The position numbers were made by a program, and so were the translations under genes. From positions 1 through 64,000 of the forward strand of contig NZ_CATNLY010000054.1 of NCBI RefSeq assembly GCF_950100655.1: a stretch of 64,000 nt of DNA. Reading direction: 5' to 3'. This DNA is from Pleomorphomonas sp. T1.2MG-36 (GTDB lineage: Bacteria > Pseudomonadota > Alphaproteobacteria > Rhizobiales > Pleomorphomonadaceae). Shown here piece after piece: positions 1-8,167 of this stretch; the first letter of the stretch is position 1, and every line of letters starts with the position of its first letter. Under the pieces are notes generated by a model. The model searched no databases and was not told the DNA's origin. It saw only the letters and a program-made list of their open reading frames with translations.

Positions 1-36
1 ACACTCCACATAATCCCGCTCTCCGCATAATCCACG

Positions 37-56
37 TTATGTGGTGCACCACATAA
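37..56. repeat. 20-bp perfect palindrome at the left edge
   Basis: The two 10-base arms TTATGTGGTG and CACCACATAA are exact reverse complements with no spacer. Related strings (CCACATAAT, CGCATAATCC) occur within the preceding 35 bases. The palindrome sits a few bases before the point where a DUF736 reading frame begins without its normal N-terminus. It may be a recombination or insertion-element end, or an operator; the sequence does not decide between them. Confidence 0.6.
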
Positions 57-60
57 TGTT

Positions 61-225
61 GAGCTGGGTGCTGCCTGGCAGAAGCGCTCGGACCAGACCG
101 ACCGCGACTACCTCTCGGTCAAGCTCGATGATCCGAGCTTCCCCGCTCCCATCTACGCGACGCTCTCCGAAGTCGACGGCGAGACCGGCTTCCAGCTCAT
201 CTGGTCCCGCCCCAACAGGGACTGA
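61..225 (+). pseudogene. DUF736 family protein, C-terminal fragment
   Basis: The frame reads from about [20 protein letters not shown] to a C-terminus ending LIWSRPNRD and a TGA stop. This matches the C-terminal half of DUF736 proteins, short proteins of about 100 residues found on rhizobial plasmids and conjugative elements; their biochemical role is unknown. The N-terminal half is absent: upstream in this frame there is an in-frame stop at 28-30 and a palindrome at 37-56, so the gene looks broken at that point. It is followed by a stem-loop, as expected for the 3' end of a real gene. It could still be an intact gene only if translation started at an unusual codon just upstream, which I consider unlikely. 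Confidence 0.7.
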
Positions 226-240
226 CACCCCGGCATAAAT

Positions 241-264
241 GGCTCCGCCTTTGGTGGCGGAGCC
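241..264. terminator. Stem-loop after the DUF736 fragment
   Basis: GGCTCCGCC and GGCGGAGCC form a perfect 9-bp stem with a 6-base loop, 15 bases after the DUF736 stop. There is no clear T-run, so it may act as a terminator or as an mRNA 3'-end stabiliser. The rest of 265-355 holds nothing recognisable. Confidence 0.6.
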
Positions 265-355
265 GGCGCCCCTGGGCGAAGTCAGCTGTGTCGATCTACC
301 CAATGGGCGCTTCCGGCAGTCGGCTTCGGTCATCTTGCTGAGGCGCTTCCAATAA

Positions 356-372
356 ATACAGAAATGCTGTAT
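356..372. promoter_or_regulatory. Putative operator of the toxin-antitoxin pair
   Basis: ATACAG and CTGTAT are perfect inverted arms separated by 5 bases, about 30 bases upstream of the preferred antitoxin start. Phd/YefM antitoxins typically bind such short palindromes to repress their own operon. The site covers the most upstream possible ATG (364), which argues that translation starts downstream of it. Confidence 0.5.
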
Positions 373-402
373 ATGATGAAATACAAGATCGAGGATGCCG
401 CC

Positions 403-675
403 ATGCAGCCCGCTGACACATCATCCTATACGACGAGCGACCTGTCGCGAAAATCCGGCGACATCATCGCCGAGGCCTTGCGCCGGCCAGTCACCATCAC
501 CCAGCGCAACAAGCCGCGCCTCGTGATCCTCAATATCGAGGATTACCAGAAGCTGCTGAAGCGCTCTGACACCCGGTCGGTCGGAACGATCGAGACCATG
601 CCGGATGATCTCTTGAGCGAGTTCGAGACGGCGGTCGAAGCCTATGCGCGCGAAGACGAGCCCTCGCGGTCATGA
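403..675 (+). CDS. Type II antitoxin, Phd/YefM family
   Basis: A protein of about 90 residues with the Phd/YefM N-terminal fold signature: SYTTSDLSRKSGDIIAEAL (strand-helix), then PVTITQRNKPRLVILNIEDY, the short strands and helix that dimerise and bind DNA. The acidic C-terminal tail (DDLLSEFETAVEAYAREDEP) is the part that would wrap the toxin. I chose ATG 403 because GAGG lies 9 bases upstream; in-frame ATGs at 364, 373 and 376 overlap or abut the predicted operator. The stop overlaps the toxin start by 4 bases (ATGA), so the two are translationally coupled. In this family the antitoxin neutralises the toxin and represses the operon. The pair probably stabilises the plasmid or element, which is an inference from position next to the transfer genes. 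Confidence 0.85.
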   Translation: MQPADTSSYTTSDLSRKSGDIIAEALRRPVTITQRNKPRLVILNIEDYQKLLKRSDTRSVGTIETMPDDLLSEFETAVEAYAREDEPSRS

Positions 676-1085
676 GCTTCGAACAGCTCCAGACCGGTGT
701 CGTCCTTCGCTATGCTTATCTCTGGGCGCGCCAAGCCAAGGCGGGTGAGACGGAGGGACGCAAAGACCGACCCGTCGCGGTCGGCGTTCGACTCGCCCGC
801 AAGAGCGGTGATCTGATCCTGTTCTTTCCCATCACGTCCAAGGAGCCGGAAGCGTCCCGGTTCGCCGCCGAGATTCCGCCCATCGAAAAGCGCCGGGCAG
901 GCCTCGATGCCGACATGCGCCTCTGGCTTATCCTCGACGAGTACAACACTGACATCATCGGCCAGTCCTTCTACCTGGAGCCGGCGCCGCCGCTCGGCAG
1001 CTTCAGCAAGGCATTCTTTCTGCCCTTGCTGCGTGCCTTCGTGGCGCGCCGCAAGATGACGACCGAGGTCAACAGGTTTAGGTGA
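672..1085 (+). CDS. Type II toxin, PemK/MazF-like
   Basis: A 137-residue protein directly coupled to the antitoxin by an ATGA overlap. The opening LQTGVVLRYAYLWARQAKAG followed by GRKDRPVAVGVRLA is the pattern of PemK/MazF-like folds, in which the DRP..V segment follows a variable loop. Family members are ribosome-independent endoribonucleases or growth inhibitors, although this divergent branch (with LILFFPITSKEPE and the long C-terminal FLPLLRAFVARRK) is less studied. No secretion signal or membrane segment is visible. Its 3' end overlaps the convergent WGR gene by 8 bases. The toxin assignment rests mostly on the partner and on the DRP motif; catalytic residues were not verified. Confidence 0.75.
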   Translation: MSFEQLQTGVVLRYAYLWARQAKAGETEGRKDRPVAVGVRLARKSGDLILFFPITSKEPEASRFAAEIPPIEKRRAGLDADMRLWLILDEYNTDIIGQSFYLEPAPPLGSFSKAFFLPLLRAFVARRKMTTEVNRFR

Positions 1086-1326
1086 GGCACTCGCGATAAC
1101 CGCGGCTCGCCTTCTGGCGCTGGATCCTGGCAAACTGCGCCAGCGCCTCGTCCTCGTGCGAGAAGCTCATTGCCCTCATCTGGCCGCGCGTGCCGATGCG
1201 GCCCCAGCGCCGTGTCAGGCAGACATCGCCGAACAGCGTTGGCTCGATCGACAGCGCGTAGAAGCGCGCCATGTTGCGGGTGGAATCTCGGCGTTCGATG
1301 TAGAGATGGCGAGGAGCGGCGGTCAT
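1078..1326 (-). CDS. WGR domain-containing protein
   Basis: About 82 residues. The motif TRRWGRIGTRGQ in mid-protein is the defining WGR signature, flanked by ARFYALSIEPTLFGDVCL and by FSHEDEALAQFARIQRQK, so the whole protein is essentially one WGR domain. WGR domains occur in PARPs and in many small bacterial proteins, and are thought to bind nucleic acid or to mediate protein contacts at DNA ends. Start at MTAAPRHLYIERRD (1326) is preferred over an upstream ATG at 1344; neither has a strong ribosome site. It lies downstream of traG on the same strand and converges with the toxin gene. Small WGR proteins are frequent on rhizobial plasmids; their role there is unknown. Confidence 0.8.
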   Translation of the reverse strand: MTAAPRHLYIERRDSTRNMARFYALSIEPTLFGDVCLTRRWGRIGTRGQMRAMSFSHEDEALAQFARIQRQKASRGYRECLT

Positions 1327-1475
1327 GGCGGCAAGGATCGCCAATCGACGCCATCGCGTCCAACGACAGTTTTGAATCGATGGGGTGACGTCGATTCATG
1401 GCCGTGATGGGTCGCGAGTTCCATCAGGCGGTGCTCGACCGGGAGGCATAAAAGGCTATTCCTTCGGGCTCACCG

Positions 1476-3401
1476 TCACTCTCTCTCGAACCTGTTCTCT
1501 CTCACGCAAGCCCGCATGTCATCGCGCCGGAACCACATGGCACGGCCGCAACGAAGCGGCGGATTGCCAGCGGTGAAGACAATCTGTTCGTCAGCTCTCA
1601 TCCGCAGGACTTCGTGCGGCTGGATCAGCGGGCGGGAGCCGAGTTGTTTAGACCGCGTGCGTGACGAGCCGGAATTTTGCGACGAGCGGCTGACCTGCTC
1701 GATTTCGACGGTCGTGGTGCCACAGCGCCGCGAGATATAGTCGGCGGTCTCGGGATCGTTGACGGCGGCGAACGAGATCCAGCTGGCGCTTTCGAACCAT
1801 TTGCTGGCGGCATCATGGCCGCCGTAGGTCTCGCGCATTTGCCCGATGGACTGGAAGAGCAGGGCGAGCGTGACGCCATATTTGCGGCCAGCGTCGCGGG
1901 CAGTCTCAAGAATGCGCATGAACCCGAGACGCGCCACCTCGTCGAGCAGGAACAGCGCGCGCCCCTCAATGGCGCCGTTGCGATTGTAGATCGCATTCAT
2001 GAAGGCTCCGATGATGACCCGGGCGAGCCCCGCATGGGTCTCCAGCGTCTTGAGATCGAGATTGATGAAGACGTCGGTGCGTCCGCTCGCGAGATCGTCC
2101 GTACGAAAGCTCGATCCAGACACCAACGCGGCATAGTTGGGATAGGACAGCCAGTGGGTTTCCTTGACCGCGTTGGCATAGACACCGGAAAACGTCTCGG
2201 GCGTCATGTTGACGAAGGCGGCGACGTTTTCCTTGACGAAGGTGGAGCCGGAGAGATCGTAAATCTTCTGGAGCCGCTCCCGCAGTTTGGGTTCGGGCTC
2301 GGACAGATTGGCCCGCACTTGGCGCAGGGTCTGGTGCGCCGGATCGGTATGGCCGGACAGGCAGACGTCGGCGATGAGGGCCGTGAGCAACTGCAATGCC
2401 GAGGAGCGGAAGAAGTCGTCGCGAATGCCGGTCTGCCGTCCGCTGTCGCTCATGATCCAGGAGGCGACGGCGGCGATGTCTTCCTCGCGCGAGCCGCCGA
2501 ACTGGCCAATCCAATCGAGCACGTTGAAGCCGGTATCTGGCGATTTTGGATCGAGAATATGGACGGCTCTTCCAGCCCGACGTCGGTGATCGACCACCAT
2601 GGGCGCGACCTCGTTGGAGGGATCGAGCACGACGAGCGTGCCGCCCCATTTGAGCGCGGTCGGGATTGTCACCGAGGTCGTCTTGAAGCCGCCGGACCCG
2701 GCAAAGACGATGCCGTGCGACGAGCCAAAGGAGGCATCAAAGCAGAGGAGCGGCATGCGTCCGCCGGCTCCCCAGCTGGCGCGGTCCTTCGAGCGAAAGG
2801 GCAGGGCGGCAACGCTGTCCTTGTCGACACGGCAGCGCTCGCCGATGACGATGCCGCCGGTTTCGGGGAAGAGGCAGGCGGCCTGGTCAAGCTTCATCCA
2901 GTCGGCGTCGCCATGCAGGGCCCGCCGCCCACGAATGCGCTTCGGGGCCGATGAGGCAAAGGCGGCATTGCCCTTCACAATGACGCGCATGGAAAAGATC
3001 AACGCGATCATCAGAAGTACGATGCTGACTGCGATCGCGGGATCGACACTGGACAGCCACGCGTGTGCGGGGGGAACCGTCTGAAGCCGCAGAACTTCGC
3101 AGGTGATGGCCCATCCTGTGCCCACCAGACTGCCGGTACAAACGCTTGAGGCAACCGTTCTGATGTTCACCGATCCGGCGGCGGCAAAGAGGGTGATGAT
3201 GCCGACGGCGACGACGACGCCATAGGGGAGGCCCGTCCCGATCCGCGAAAGGAGCAATTGCTGCGCTGTTGTTTTGCCCAATGCGGCCAAGATCTGGTCC
3301 AATCCAGGCGACATACCCGTCAAGCCGACGAGCGCGCCGATCATCACACCAAGTGGCAGGATGAACAGCACGAGCCTCGGGGCAACGTTATGAGGCGTCA
3401 T
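1476..3401 (-). CDS. traG: Type IV coupling protein TraG (Ti-type)
   Basis: A 641-residue VirD4/TraG-family ATPase that links the relaxosome to the secretion channel at the inner membrane. The N-terminus has several hydrophobic segments (residues about 10-30, 60-80 and 120-140), then a cytoplasmic P-loop domain. Walker A is GSGGFKTT near residues 236-243, and Walker B is [10 protein letters not shown] in the last third, followed by the conserved [14 protein letters not shown]. Length agrees with Ti-plasmid TraG. It is the last gene of the traC-traD-traG operon: its ATG overlaps the end of traD by 14 bases. The reading frame is intact with no missing catalytic motif. It should work with TraA at oriT and with the Trb channel encoded at 56.7-64 kb. 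Confidence 0.97.
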   Translation of the reverse strand: MTPHNVAPRLVLFILPLGVMIGALVGLTGMSPGLDQILAALGKTTAQQLLLSRIGTGLPYGVVVAVGIITLFAAAGSVNIRTVASSVCTGSLVGTGWAITCEVLRLQTVPPAHAWLSSVDPAIAVSIVLLMIALIFSMRVIVKGNAAFASSAPKRIRGRRALHGDADWMKLDQAACLFPETGGIVIGERCRVDKDSVAALPFRSKDRASWGAGGRMPLLCFDASFGSSHGIVFAGSGGFKTTSVTIPTALKWGGTLVVLDPSNEVAPMVVDHRRRAGRAVHILDPKSPDTGFNVLDWIGQFGGSREEDIAAVASWIMSDSGRQTGIRDDFFRSSALQLLTALIADVCLSGHTDPAHQTLRQVRANLSEPEPKLRERLQKIYDLSGSTFVKENVAAFVNMTPETFSGVYANAVKETHWLSYPNYAALVSGSSFRTDDLASGRTDVFINLDLKTLETHAGLARVIIGAFMNAIYNRNGAIEGRALFLLDEVARLGFMRILETARDAGRKYGVTLALLFQSIGQMRETYGGHDAASKWFESASWISFAAVNDPETADYISRRCGTTTVEIEQVSRSSQNSGSSRTRSKQLGSRPLIQPHEVLRMRADEQIVFTAGNPPLRCGRAMWFRRDDMRACVRENRFERE

Positions 3402-3603
3402 GGCTGAAGGCCTCCGCCCCTAACACCGTCAGCCGTTCGCGCTCGACCTCGTTGCCGTTGAGACGCTTCCTTGCATCAATCAGCAGGCCGAGGAGGACGG
3501 CGCGGCTTTCATAGCGCAGGCCGGCTTTGACGATGAGGCCACCGAGCGCGATCTTCTCTCGGGTGTCCTTTTTGCGAGCCTCGGACGATTGTGCCTCAGC
3601 CAT
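3388..3603 (-). CDS. traD: Conjugal transfer protein TraD (Ti-type)
   Basis: A 71-residue protein beginning [17 protein letters not shown] and continuing [20 protein letters not shown], the hallmark of Ti-type TraD (unrelated to F-plasmid TraD). I chose the ATG at 3603 because it gives the usual family length and overlaps the traC stop by 8 bases, indicating translational coupling. A longer frame from ATG 3684, preceded by AGAGGA, would add 27 basic residues and overlap traC by about 90 bases; it cannot be excluded. TraD is thought to be a small relaxosome accessory with TraC. It also overlaps the traG start by 14 bases. Confidence 0.9.
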   Translation of the reverse strand: MAEAQSSEARKKDTREKIALGGLIVKAGLRYESRAVLLGLLIDARKRLNGNEVERERLTVLGAEAFSHDAS

Positions 3604-3910
3604 GCGCGTCAGTCTCGCCAGTTGCTGGTAGAGCCGTTTGAGATGCGAGCGCCGGGGACGACAGACTTCCCGGCGAGGGTTCATGTGCGGTCCTCTTCTT
3701 CCCGGTTGAACCTTCATTGCTCCCGCGCCGAAACGTCCCCGCCACATCCGTGAGGGCAGCGAGCAGCGCTTCCTCGTCGATTTCGACATCGCCAAGCCCG
3801 GCCTTGAGGGCGATGCGGCCGATGCGCTCGGCCTCACGGGTCTCCGCCGCTCTCAACTGCTCTTGAAGCCGGGCGATTTCCTCACGGATTTTCGATGAGG
3901 GCTTTTTCAT
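3596..3910 (-). CDS. traC: Conjugal transfer protein TraC (Ti-type)
   Basis: A 104-residue protein starting [20 protein letters not shown], with a predicted coiled coil at residues 6-30, then [21 protein letters not shown], which is the conserved TraC core (KAGL..(D/E)I). The C-terminus is a low-complexity Ser/Pro/Thr tail. TraC binds near oriT as a relaxosome accessory in Ti plasmids. GGAGG lies 10 bases upstream of the chosen ATG; a longer frame to 3985 lacks support. It is the first gene of the leftward traCDG operon and is divergent from traA across oriT. Confidence 0.9.
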   Translation of the reverse strand: MKKPSSKIREEIARLQEQLRAAETREAERIGRIALKAGLGDVEIDEEALLAALTDVAGTFRRGSNEGSTGKKRTAHEPSPGSLSSPALASQTALPATGETDAHG

Positions 3911-4190
3911 TCCGGTTGAGCCTCCGCCTGTCGCCTGCCTGTCTGGCTGAAGCGGAGCATCTGGAAAACGGCCGCTTGCGGCCACTCATAAAAAAGCTAG
4001 TCGGCAGTGCCGACGCTTTGGACAATCATCCCGGCCGTTCCGAAGGAAAGGTCCAAGGGCGCAGTAATACGTCGCTGTCACGACGCCCTGCTTTTCCACC
4101 TTGGCCGAGGGCTCTCAGCCCGGCGGGGCCGCACCCGCCGCTTTCGAGGAACGTCTTGTGTTCCACAGTCCTCCGGAAGCCGTTGCCGCC
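3911..4190. other. Divergent traC/traA control region containing oriT
   Basis: About 280 bases without a confident gene between the divergent tra operons. It contains a 15-base odd palindrome at 4000-4014 (GTCGGCA, G, TGCCGAC) and the oriT core at 4055-4092. The palindrome is a candidate binding site for a relaxosome accessory or for TraR; it does not match the Ti tra-box consensus well. Both tra promoters should lie here. Confidence 0.7.
4055..4092. other. oriT: Origin of transfer (oriT), Ti/Q-type
   Basis: The string AAGGGCGCAGTAATACGTCG followed by CTGTCACGACGCCCT closely resembles Ti-plasmid oriT cores. Read on the other strand it contains ACTGCGCCCTT, similar to the nic region of RSF1010-type (Q-type) origins. 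Nested inverted repeats are visible: CGTCG/CGACG (4070-4074 and 4081-4085) and AGGGCG/CGCCCT (about 4055-4060 and 4084-4089). It lies between traC and traA exactly as in Agrobacterium and Rhizobium plasmids. The exact nicked bond is not deduced here. Confidence 0.88.
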
Positions 4191-7100
4191 TTGGCCATCA
4201 CCCACTTCACTCCGCAACTGATCTCGCGCAGCCAGGGCCGCAGTGCCGTGCTGTCGGCCGCCTATCGCCATTGTGCTCGCATGGTGCACGAGGTGGAGGG
4301 TCGGGTGGTCGACTACTCGGCAAAGCGTGGTCTCGCCCATGAAGAATTCCTGCTGCCGCCAGACGCGCCGGAATGGTGTCGCGCGCTGATTGCCGACCGT
4401 TCCGTGGCGGAAGCGGCCGAAGCCTTCTGGAATGCGGTCGAGGCCTTCGAGAAGCGCTATGACGCGCAGCTCGCCAAGGAATTCATCATCGCCCTGCCGG
4501 TGGAGCTGACGCGCGATCAGAACATTGCCCTGATGCGAGAGTTCGTCGGAGCCCAGGTGTTGGTGCGAGGGCAGGTGGCTGATTGGGTCTATCACGACGA
4601 ACCGGGCAATCCCCATGTCCATCTGATGACCACGTTGCGGCCCCTGACGGAGAATGACTTCGGATCGAAGAAAGTTCCTGTCCTCGGAGAGACAGGCGAG
4701 CCCCTGCGCAATGAAGCGGGCAAGATCGCCTATCGCCTGTGGTCGGGCGAAAAGGTGGAGTTCCTTGAACAGCGCGAGAGTTGGCTCGCTCTCCAGAACA
4801 AGCATTTGGCCCTTGCCGGTCTCGACATCCGCGTCGATGGCCGGTCCTATGCCGAGCGCGGTATCGACCTCGTGCCGACCGCCCATATTGGTGTCGGTGC
4901 CAAGGCGATCGACCGGAAAGAAAAGGCGGTCGGCTGGTCGCCCAAGCTCGAACGCGTGGCGCTGCATGAAGAAGGTCGCGCCAAGAACAAGGCCCGCATC
5001 CTGCGCCGCCCCGAGATCGTGCTGGATCTCGTCTCCCGCGAAATGAGCGTCTTCACGGTGCGCGATGTGGCGAAGGTGTTGCATCGCTATGTGGACGATG
5101 CCGGCACGTTCCAGCAACTGATGGTACGGATCCTCCAGAGCCCGGATGTCGTAAAGCTTGAGAACGAGCGGGTCGCCTTCGGTTCCGGCCAGCGCAAGCC
5201 TGCCAAGTACTCGACACGTGAGCTGATCCAGATCGAAGCGGGTATGGTGAGCCGCGCCCAATGGCTATCCGGTCGTTCGTCGCACGGCGTTCCGGACAAG
5301 ATGCTCCGCTCCGTCTTCGAGCGCCATGACCGTCTGTCGGACGAGCAGCGAGCGGCGATTGCCCATGTCGCATCTGAGGGACGGCTTGCCGCCGTGGTTG
5401 GGCGCGCCGGTGCCGGCAAGACCACCATGATGAAAGCCGGCTGCGAGGCCTGGGAAGCGGCGGGCTATCGCGTGGTCGGTGCCGCCTTAGCCGGTAAGGC
5501 CGCCGAAGGCTTGGAGAAAGAGGCCGGCATTGCCTCACGCACCCTCGCCTCGTGGGAGCTGGCCTGGGGCAAGGGCCGCGACAGACTCGACGACAGGACG
5601 ATCTTCGTGCTCGACGAAGCGGGCATGGTTTCATCCCGCCAGATGGCGCTCATCGTGGAAAGCGTCGTCACAACAGGTGCCAAGCTGGTGCTGGTCGGCG
5701 ATCCCGATCAGCTCCAGCCGATCGAGGCGGGGGCGGCCTTCCGGGCCATTACCGAGCGCACCGGCTATGCCGAGCTTCAGACCATCTATCGCCAGCGCGA
5801 GCCGTGGATGCGGGAGGCTTCGTTCGATTTTGCAAGAGGGCGGATGGCCGAGGCGCTAAGGGCCTACGAAGCAAACAGCATGCTCTACCCGAGCCGGTTC
5901 AAGGCCGACGCTGTCGCCGCGCTGATCGAGGACTGGAATCGTGACTATGATCCCGCGAAGTCCACGCTGATCCTGGCGCATCTGCGACGTGATGTCCGCG
6001 CGCTCAACGACATGGCGCGCACCAGGCTGATCGAACGTGGATTGGTAGCAGAAGGCCAGGCCTTCCAGACCGACGACGGCGTTCGCAAGTTCGCCGCCGG
6101 CGACCAGATCGTCTTCCTGAGGAACGAGGGATCGCTCGGCGTCAAGAACGGCATGATCGGCCACGTGGTAGAAGCCCGTCCCGGCTGGTTTGCTGCCATG
6201 GTGGGGGAGAGCGAACACCGTCGCCGTGTCGAGGTTGACCAGCGTTTCTACGCCAACGTCGACCATGGCTATGCGACGACGATCCACAAGTCTCAAGGTG
6301 CGACTGTCGACCGGGTCAAGGTGCTGGCCACGCTCTCGCTAGATCGGCATCTGACCTATGTGGCGCTGACCCGCCATCGCGAGGATGTCGGCCTCTACTA
6401 TGGCGCACTCTCCTTCCGGAAGGCCGGCGGGCTGACGAAGATCCTGTCGCAAGCGCGAGCGAAGGAAACGACCCTCGATTACGCGGGCTCGCGGTTCTAT
6501 CGCGCTAGCCTCCGCTTTGCCGAGGTGCGCGGCCTCGACCTTCTTCGCGTCGCCCGCACTCTCGTTGCCGAGAAGCTCCGCTGGACCGTCCGGCAAACGG
6601 ATCGGCTCGTCGATCTCGGCGCCCGACTCGTCGCCGCGGGCCAGCGCCTCGGTCTCGTTGTCCACCAAAAGCAAACCCCAACGGAGACGCCCAAGGAGGC
6701 AAGGCCTATGGTCGCCGGCACATCCGCGCATCCCAAATCGGTTCCCGAGGTGGTCGATGATCGGCTCATCGCCGATCCGGTCCTCTCGCGGCAATGGGAG
6801 CAGGTCTCTTCCCGTTTCCACTTCGTCTTCGCCGATCCGGAAAGTGCCTTCGCCAAGGTCGATGTCGACGCCATGATGGCGAACCGCGAGACGGCCGCGG
6901 CTACCCTGGCAAAGCTCCAGGACCAACCCAACAGCTTTGGAGCCTTGAAGGGGGGGACGGGGCTGTTTGCCGGACGGTCAGAGCGGGAGGCACGCGAGCA
7001 CGCCGCGCTCAACGTCCCGGCGCTCACCCGTGACCTCGAGACCTGGTTGCGGCTTCGGGCCGAGGCGGAACATCGCTACGAGGCTGAAGAACGCGCCACC

Positions 7101-7505
7101 AGGCTGAAGGCCGCAGTCGATATCCCGGCACTCTCGATGGGAGCGCGCCAGACGCTCGAGCGCATTCGCGATGCCATCGACCGCAACGACCTTCCCGCCG
7201 CGCTCGGGTTCGCCCTTGAGGACAGGATGATCGCGGCCGAACTGGAGGGGTTCGCCAAGGCTGTTGACGAACGCTTCGGAGAACGGACCTTCCTGCCGCT
7301 CGCAGCAAGAGACAGCGATGGCGAGACAGCCAGGGAACTGTCGAACGGTCTGAGCCCGGATCAACGGCAAGACCTCAAAGGCGCTTGGGCCGACCTCAGA
7401 GCCATTCAACAGCTTGCCGGCGCGCAGCGGACAAAGGAGGCCGAGGGCCTCCGCGAGGCCCAGCGTCAGACCCTTTCGCAATCGAGAGGGATGAGGCTGC
7501 AATGA
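4191..7505 (+). CDS. traA: TraA relaxase-helicase (MobA/MobL + RecD-like)
   Basis: A protein of about 1104 residues. The N-terminus ITHFTPQLISRSQGRSAVLS is the MobA/MobL relaxase start; the metal-binding HxH is in NPHVHLMTTLRPL near residue 140. A helicase follows, with Walker A GRAGAGKTTMM and Walker B FVLDEAGMVSS, then a UvrD/RecD-like C-terminal motif (GYATTIHKSQGATVD). The tail of about 300 residues is helical. TraA nicks oriT and unwinds the transferred strand. I place the start at TTG 4191 because Ti-type TraA proteins begin M-AITHFTPQ; GGAAG lies 11 bases upstream. An ATG at 4101 would add 30 residues overlapping the oriT side. The stop overlaps the traF ATG by 3 bases. Confidence 0.96.
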   Translation: MAITHFTPQLISRSQGRSAVLSAAYRHCARMVHEVEGRVVDYSAKRGLAHEEFLLPPDAPEWCRALIADRSVAEAAEAFWNAVEAFEKRYDAQLAKEFIIALPVELTRDQNIALMREFVGAQVLVRGQVADWVYHDEPGNPHVHLMTTLRPLTENDFGSKKVPVLGETGEPLRNEAGKIAYRLWSGEKVEFLEQRESWLALQNKHLALAGLDIRVDGRSYAERGIDLVPTAHIGVGAKAIDRKEKAVGWSPKLERVALHEEGRAKNKARILRRPEIVLDLVSREMSVFTVRDVAKVLHRYVDDAGTFQQLMVRILQSPDVVKLENERVAFGSGQRKPAKYSTRELIQIEAGMVSRAQWLSGRSSHGVPDKMLRSVFERHDRLSDEQRAAIAHVASEGRLAAVVGRAGAGKTTMMKAGCEAWEAAGYRVVGAALAGKAAEGLEKEAGIASRTLASWELAWGKGRDRLDDRTIFVLDEAGMVSSRQMALIVESVVTTGAKLVLVGDPDQLQPIEAGAAFRAITERTGYAELQTIYRQREPWMREASFDFARGRMAEALRAYEANSMLYPSRFKADAVAALIEDWNRDYDPAKSTLILAHLRRDVRALNDMARTRLIERGLVAEGQAFQTDDGVRKFAAGDQIVFLRNEGSLGVKNGMIGHVVEARPGWFAAMVGESEHRRRVEVDQRFYANVDHGYATTIHKSQGATVDRVKVLATLSLDRHLTYVALTRHREDVGLYYGALSFRKAGGLTKILSQARAKETTLDYAGSRFYRASLRFAEVRGLDLLRVARTLVAEKLRWTVRQTDRLVDLGARLVAAGQRLGLVVHQKQTPTETPKEARPMVAGTSAHPKSVPEVVDDRLIADPVLSRQWEQVSSRFHFVFADPESAFAKVDVDAMMANRETAAATLAKLQDQPNSFGALKGGTGLFAGRSEREAREHAALNVPALTRDLETWLRLRAEAEHRYEAEERATRLKAAVDIPALSMGARQTLERIRDAIDRNDLPAALGFALEDRMIAAELEGFAKAVDERFGERTFLPLAARDSDGETARELSNGLSPDQRQDLKGAWADLRAIQQLAGAQRTKEAEGLREAQRQTLSQSRGMRLQ

Positions 7506-8167
7506 CGGTCTTTCCAGGAAGCGGGGCAGTGGGAGTCTCCGACGACATGCCGGTGCGGCCATCTTGTCTGGCCGCCAAGCAACGCGGTGAAGCGGAGAGG
7601 CCGAACGGAGAGAAGCGTCGGCAGCAAACCCGGCGACGCGTCCTCACCATCTCTGGCGTTGGCCTGGCGCTCATGGCCGCGTTTGTCGGCGTGGGGATTT
7701 TGGCCGGTCTGCGCATCAATCTGACCCCGAGCGAGCCACTTGGCCTCTGGCAGGTTGTCACGCCTGATCGGCCTGTCGCTGTCGGCGATCTGGTCTTCAT
7801 ATGTCCGTCATCGGGCGCGTTGTCGGATTTCGGGCTGGCGCGGGGATATTTTTGGCAGGGGACGTGCCCCGGTGGCGCGGCCCCGCTCATCAAGGTCGTC
7901 GCGGCAATTGCCGGCGCGAACATAGCCGTTGGTGCCAACGTCAGGATCGACGGTGTTCCGCTGCCGCACTCGCGGCTCAGCTCAAGGGACGGCCAAGGTC
8001 GGACTCTCTCGCCTTGGGCCGGTGGCGTCGTCCCGCCCGGCCAGTTCTTCCTGCACTCGCAATTCAGAGGCTCCTATGACTCCCGCTATTTCGGGCCGGT
8101 TCCCGACACAGGTCTCCTCGGCTTTGCGCGGCCGATCCTCGCCTTTACCTCTATCGGCGCGCTATGA
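7502..8167 (+). CDS. traF: TraF, conjugal transfer signal-peptidase-like protease
   Basis: About 221 residues. After a charged N-terminus there is one membrane helix (ISGVGLALMAAFVGVGILAG), then the S26/TraF-type core: NLTPSEPLGLWQV carries the presumed catalytic Ser, and PLIKVVAAIAGANI the presumed Lys. The closing GSYDSRYFGPVP is also conserved. TraF family enzymes mature and cyclise the TrbC pilin. The ATG overlaps the traA stop (ATGA), so the genes are coupled. The N-terminal extension before the membrane helix is longer than usual (about 50 residues), so an internal start is possible. Confidence 0.93.
   Translation: MTVFPGSGAVGVSDDMPVRPSCLAAKQRGEAERPNGEKRRQQTRRRVLTISGVGLALMAAFVGVGILAGLRINLTPSEPLGLWQVVTPDRPVAVGDLVFICPSSGALSDFGLARGYFWQGTCPGGAAPLIKVVAAIAGANIAVGANVRIDGVPLPHSRLSSRDGQGRTLSPWAGGVVPPGQFFLHSQFRGSYDSRYFGPVPDTGLLGFARPILAFTSIGAL

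Noticed and set aside
1677..2954. A 425-codon plus-strand open frame across traG
   Set aside because: It is the antisense shadow of traG; the traG frame carries intact Walker motifs, the shadow has no recognisable domain.
4026..5261. A 411-codon minus-strand frame across the traA start and oriT
   Set aside because: No domain and it would run through oriT; codon pattern follows traA on the other strand.
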